Below are positions 59,081 through 64,000 of a stretch of DNA of 64,000 bases, in pieces. The stretch's first letter is position 1. Each line of letters begins with the position of its first letter. This DNA comes from Neurospora tetraspora. Its lineage: Eukaryota; Ascomycota; Sordariomycetes; Sordariales; Sordariaceae. Below the pieces are notes generated by a model that worked only from the letters and a program-made list of their open reading frames with translations, did not search any database and was not told the DNA's origin. Position numbers and translations under genes: made by a program. The stretch is from assembly GCF_033439725.1 (NCBI RefSeq), contig NW_026944384.1, positions 1,860,001 to 1,924,000 of the forward strand, given 5' to 3'.

Positions 59081-62000
59081 GTCATTTTTCCAATCTCTTT
59101 TTTGGGGGTTTTGTCTCGTTTCTTTCACTCATACATTTGGTTTTTCTTTTTCTTTTTTTCTTTTCGTAGTTCAGGCATCGGGGGACGGTGGAGGCGCCCC
59201 AAGAAAGAATCGAGATTGTTAACAATAGAGATATGGCAGCAGAGCGATCACTGAACCGTTAGTCGGTTGAACTTGGGAAATGAACAACCGAAAGATCCTG
59301 AACCAGCCTTGACACTTTGAGAGAGATCGAGGATGGGTAAATGTTATATTCTTGATAGGAACCTATCTCCTTTCTTCGTGATTCTAAGGCCGAGCACCAA
59401 GTCGACGTTCTGACGCTCCCCCCTCCAACCTCTGTAAATCCAAGTTGAACCATATTCATCGTTGGTATTTGACATCGGTCTCTCTTTTCATCGACCGGAA
59501 ATATCCTGAAAGTTGCGGTTTGATAAGAGGTTGACGTGAAGCGGAGCACTCGGAGCCTATCCGATACTATCACTCTTTGATCTCATTCATCATTTGAGTT
59601 CACGCCTGGTTCACTCGATCTTCATGCTATCATCAGCTCACCATCTGGAAGAGGGGATAGTCACTCCTTCCTATGTATCCCGGCTGCGGTTATGCAACGT
59701 TCTACATGCGCTGGGGACTTAAGATCCAGGCCAAACTCAAGACACTGATGCAGAAACTTCCACTCCCTCATCATTGCACCTTCTGTACATGGCATATCTT
59801 CCGCACTATAGTCAGGCAAGTACCACTCACTGTCGGCCATCCTTTCTTCGTCTACAAGCGAGTTTGCTTGTACTAGTCATCTTCATTGCAATCAGTCAAG
59901 CCATTCTTCATCACGTCGTCCAGCGTTTACACTCGGAAGACACCTTCCACAGGCAGCAGCAATGGACAAGAAAAGACCAAAATATAGATTTCAAACGTGC
60001 AACAAGAGCACATGAGCTCACAAAAAAAAAAAAAAAAAAAGAGGCACATTTACTGTGTTCACAGCGTCCATTCTACCTTCGTCTTTGCCTTGTCTCGTGT
60101 CCGGTAGGTGAATGACTGACTGAATGGACTTGCTATAACAAGCGAGCGAATGGTAGACATGTTTCCGAATACAGCTTCGGCTTCGGACAAGAAGAAAGAA
60201 AACGCCCGGCGGCGCCACTTCAGTTCATCACAAACTGTGAAAGAGACGGGGCTTCGGGGACGTATATACATGGACACAGTTAGGTTGGTGAACATCTACT
60301 TTAGCCGCTGGCGTCGAAGGAGGCGTTGCTTCTGGACTTCAGCTATACTTAGAAACAAAAGTCAACTGTTCTAGCTTGTTGCTGGCAATGTAATCTAAAG
60401 GCTCTTCTGTCCTTCCTCTGTTCTTCTTCTTTTTCTTCTTTTTCGTAATCGGATGCAAGGCGACTTTACCTAGGCAACTAACTTCCTCTGGCAAGAACTG
60501 GAAGATATCATATATCACTTATACCGACCCACGCCGGCGGAGACATGCTCCTCTACAGACAGCAATGAGAAAAGCAAAATGTACTTCCACACCTGAGCGA
60601 GATGACTCGCCTACTTACTTACCTCCGATATTGCATATCACGATGTCTGTCGTCCATGAGGTCCTCCAAAAGCCGAGGATGTACTATCCCCAACTGAGCT
60701 AAAACCACAGCGGTAGATACGGAGAAAAAAGCACCAGGGTTTCCTCACTGTCTTCTGCAGGTTGATTACAGTAGACATGAGCCAGGGCATAGAATCCGAG
60801 AAGATACCCGGCGCCTATCCAATCCGGGGAAGGGGGCCGCAAGTGCCGGTGTTGGTGCGTTCCCAAGTCCATGGCAAGCAAACCTCCCAAGCCCCTTGGT
60901 GCCGGGCTAGAACCCCGCGAAAAGAAATTTTAGACGAGTTACCGACGAATAGTTAAGGACACCGTTGAACCGAGACGACATGAGGGAGGAAAAAGCAAAG
61001 AAATGCAAGACAGGCATGTGAGCTAGTGTGATACCGTATCCCAGGGCCGTGGGCCGTGGGTGGTTTTCATTCTTTCTCGGGAAATGGGGAATGGGGAATT
61101 AGGAGGGGGGGGGGGGTGATGAGCTTGCCCTTGTCCTGATATTGGTCCTTGGTCCGGTCCTTAGTACGGTCATCGGTGATGGTGGATGGGGAATGAGGAT
61201 GATGGATAATTAATGGATGGATGATGGATGGGTGAGGATCGCGTGGGGATGAAGGATGGGATGGGATGGGAGATGGCCGATGTCAAGGGTTGGACGGGGG
61301 AATGGGTATGAGACGGTCATGGTCTTTCTTGGTGATGGATGGTTGTCCTTAACCCACGCCCACGTGGGGGGTGAGGATTTAGGGACTCTGTGTGAGTGGG
61401 TAGATAGACTGCCGTACCTACCTGGTACGCTAGGTAGATACCACCTTCTAAACCTTCAGCGGGTTATTCCCGGGTTTTCTTCAAGCACCATCATCTCCCC
61501 ATCAGACCCTTTGGCTGCTTGTGGTTGTATTGATGTGGGTTGGTGGATAAGAAAAAGGCGAAGGATCAGATAAAATTTTTTTTCTCAAACCCAGGTGATA
61601 TCCGAAAGGAGTAATACTTGCGTTGCAGTCCGACGGAGTGCTGCACAAAGTACATATGACCCTCTTCCCCTGTCTTTCTCTCCTCCTCGATGGACATGTA
61701 CATCCATCCATCCCCTAACAATTACGGAGACAAGAAGGACTGGAAATCTCGGAGTACTGCTCCACGACGACACCCCAGACACACCGTAATACGCGGAGTA
61801 TCTTAGAAGAAATCTCGATGAAACCTAACACAGTCCACAGTAGACGGCGAGCGACGATCCCAGACCAGTCTGGCGCCGTTTAGCTACGGTGGCCAAGAGG
61901 ACACCTAGTGTCACTTTGTTGGAGAAATTCTGGGGATAGTCCGACGATTCTGAGAAAGAGAAGAGGGGGGATAATGCCGGAAAGCCGAACCCAACCACTG

Positions 62001-64000
62001 ACGTCCATCCGAACCCGATCCATGAAGGGATTTCCGTGGTAGAGGAAGTCCGTCCCGAGGAATCGGTCGGCTAACTGAGGAGGAGGAGGAGCACGTGAAA
62101 ATGTCGGGGAACTTTGTTGGGTCTTCCTTCAACTAGACCCTGCCGTGATAGGCTTTCGGTTTGTGAATCTGTCTGGTAAGCAGTGCAGTGCAGTTGCTGT
62201 GATGTCTGACGAGCTCTGCTCTGTTCACATCACGACCCTTCAGCCCTTTCAAAGACAACACCACAGGTGTGTGGTGCTCAGGCACGCACTCAGCGAGCAC
62301 GTGGGCATGCCATTAACACGTGAAGATTGCGAAGAGAAGATCTTTCCTTCTTCGCTTGAGGCCCTTGACAAGACTACCTAAGAGTATGAGCACGTGTAGC
62401 TGAAGGTTGCTTGGGGTCTCGGAATATCCATTCCCAGCTGGTCGTAGGGTAGGTAGGGGTTTGTCTTTTCCCGGTGGTCTGGTAGAATGGAGTGTCAGAG
62501 ACATGAGGAAAGGAAGAAAAAAAGTTTGCGGCCAGAAACACTCTAGCGGCAGAGCGGCAGTACCAAGAGCCATGCAATGCCGCGAGCTAAAATGCCGCGT
62601 GCCCAAACTAATGCGAGACGATGCGAGAAGTCCCCGGAGACGGGGACTCGGAGCAGCTATCTATGCAATCGTTATGCCGAAACGGAGCGAGCTTCGACGA
62701 GGTCTCGGCAATAGGTTGGACGGTATGTAGCGCAGCAGCATGTAAGTGGGTAAGTATGTAGGCGAGTGTCATGTTAGAAGGCGGTCAGTACAGCCTGGCA
62801 GAGTTATTGTTACTCTGGCAAAGGTCAGCCGCATATTTTGTGAGACCATGAGATGTTGAATAACTGGAGAAGAGACAAGTCGAGAAGAGTCTGGCTCGAG
62901 GAGACTACTGTAGAGATCGGCTGGTGCGTACATAGTGGTACATGATTAGGACTCAGCTCAGCTCCCAAGACCTTAGTTAGTGGACTGTTGGAGTCTCATT
63001 GGGTGTCCCGAGCGGCTGGAAGAAAGAGCCCTGGGGAAGGGTTGAAGACTAAATATCGACTAGTAACAGCTTAACCCAGGGTTCTCCTCACAGTCTCTAC
63101 CAACTGCTCAGCCGTCGCGTATCTGATAATCCTTGAGAGCGCATGGAGAGAGCCCAAAACCTCCCCTAGGATCTGTTCGCATTTTCATATGATGATTGCC
63201 GTCGAGAATGCGGGCGTTGTCTCTTGAGATAGCGAGTGGTAAGGGGTGGGAACCATTCTATGAATGGTGAGATGCCGTTGTGTTTCGTTCGCTTGCTCAC
63301 TACCTTCCACATTCCGGTAGTATGGTAAACAGCTCGCGCTCTCTTGTTCAGGGGTGAGTCTAGGTAAGATGGCGCCCCTTATCGATGAGAATATTTTTTT
63401 GTCCGACTGATGGTGACGATCACGAGACTTTGAGGTTATGCATCGCGAATTTCGTGCTCGTTATGGGTCTCTGTCACGACATTTTGGACGTTCTGGGTTT
63501 GGTCTTATCAGATCCTTCGAGTCTGTGGCCCCCCCTGTGTCGTCCTTTTGGCAGCTTTACCCGCTTAGTAAGTCGGCTCGGCTTTGGCTTGGCTTTTCGG
63601 TACACTAGTGTTGGGTAGCGAGCTGTCTTCAACACTGCTGGGCCGGCCGTCGAAATGGTGCGGGCCAGAGATGTATCCTAGCGTGATTTTCTCTTTCTTC
63701 TCTTCAAACGGAACCCTCGTCTTTCTTTCCCCCTTCACATCCCAACTCATCTCCACCGGGGCTTTCTCCGGGCACTAATGAGAAGCAGTGAATGAGACGG
63801 AGCGGGCCTCATTCCGCACTTATTTCTCACGAGCTAGCGGAAAGGAGGTGGGTGGGTTGTGGATGTGTCTCCCTGTTCCATCATTTCACAGGGGATGGCC
63901 CCAACCCAGCTACTAGCTACTCAGCCAGCCCAACCTAACCCAAGTATAACGGGGGTGTGTGTGAACTCCTTCGGCGTACTTTCGGTGATGTAGAACCGAG
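59081..64000. other. Gene-poor distal region
   Basis: No supported coding gene. Simple sequence includes an A run (60020-60038), TTC-rich sequence (about 60421-60445), a 12-G run (61105-61116) and GGAT-rich sequence (about 61180-61290). Short frames show no domains. Confidence 0.5.
61105..61116. repeat. Poly(G) tract and adjoining GGAT-rich sequence
   Basis: Twelve consecutive G, followed from about 61180 by irregular GATGG/GGATG repeats to about 61290. Confidence 0.7.

Noticed and set aside
60888-60912. T-arm-like sequence upstream (minus strand) of the tRNA half, suggesting a permuted tRNA
   Set aside because: The acceptor strands do not pair, the T stem is only four pairs, and permuted tRNAs are not known to me in fungi.
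1-64000. 5S rRNA genes, which are dispersed in Neurospora
   Set aside because: Looked for the characteristic internal sequence by eye and found none; a covariance search would be decisive.

Overview
The window looks like nuclear DNA of a filamentous ascomycete in Sordariaceae, most likely Neurospora or a close relative. Three things point there. Genes have short introns (57-90 bp is typical) with GTAAGT/GTATGT-type donors and CTAAC/CTGAC branch sites. Orthologues of Neurospora ilv-2 (402 residues) and chs-1 (918 residues) are recognisable. An 8.3-kb retroelement has been reduced to AT-rich sequence in the way repeat-induced point mutation (RIP) does. From memory, chs-1 and ilv-2 both map to linkage group V in N. 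crassa, so the window may be from that arm; I cannot verify this here.

Layout. 1-2.4 kb: the 3' end of an unrecognised acidic protein gene and one intronless hypothetical gene. 4.08-12.40 kb: a complete but dead Ty3/gypsy-type LTR retrotransposon on the minus strand, with 177-bp LTRs, TGTTA...TAACA-type ends and an intact 5-bp CACAC target-site duplication. Remnants of reverse transcriptase, RNase H, integrase core and GPY/F domain are readable, followed by a chromodomain-like tail. 13.3-22.1 kb: an EsdC-like glycogen-binding protein, a SUR7/PalI-family cortical membrane protein, a secreted PLC-like phosphodiesterase with a likely GPI anchor, and a small soluble cytochrome b5. 22.1-32.8 kb is gene-poor, with one possible 76-residue gene, several minisatellites and a tRNA-like relic.

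32.8-49.8 kb is gene-dense: an amidohydrolase, RPA1 (ssDNA-binding replication factor), a Sry1-type serine racemase/dehydratase, ketol-acid reductoisomerase ilv-2, the NEDD8-conjugating enzyme UBC12 and class III-type chitin synthase chs-1. 49.8-64 kb is again gene-poor and holds an Opy2-like membrane anchor of the osmo-stress MAPK pathway and one tRNA-Val(AAC) gene.

How they relate. Most genes are independent housekeeping units, as is usual in fungi. Three concern the cell surface and its signalling (chs-1, SUR7 family, Opy2), and the GPI-type PLC-like protein is probably surface-exposed too. Sry1-like and ilv-2 are convergent neighbours, both in amino-acid metabolism. RPA1 has two MCB-like boxes about 200 bp upstream, fitting cell-cycle control. 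I found no convincing new multi-gene system. The most unusual structures are the retroelement, a minisatellite intron with a duplicated branch-site unit, and a GTGAGTGT-rich minisatellite.
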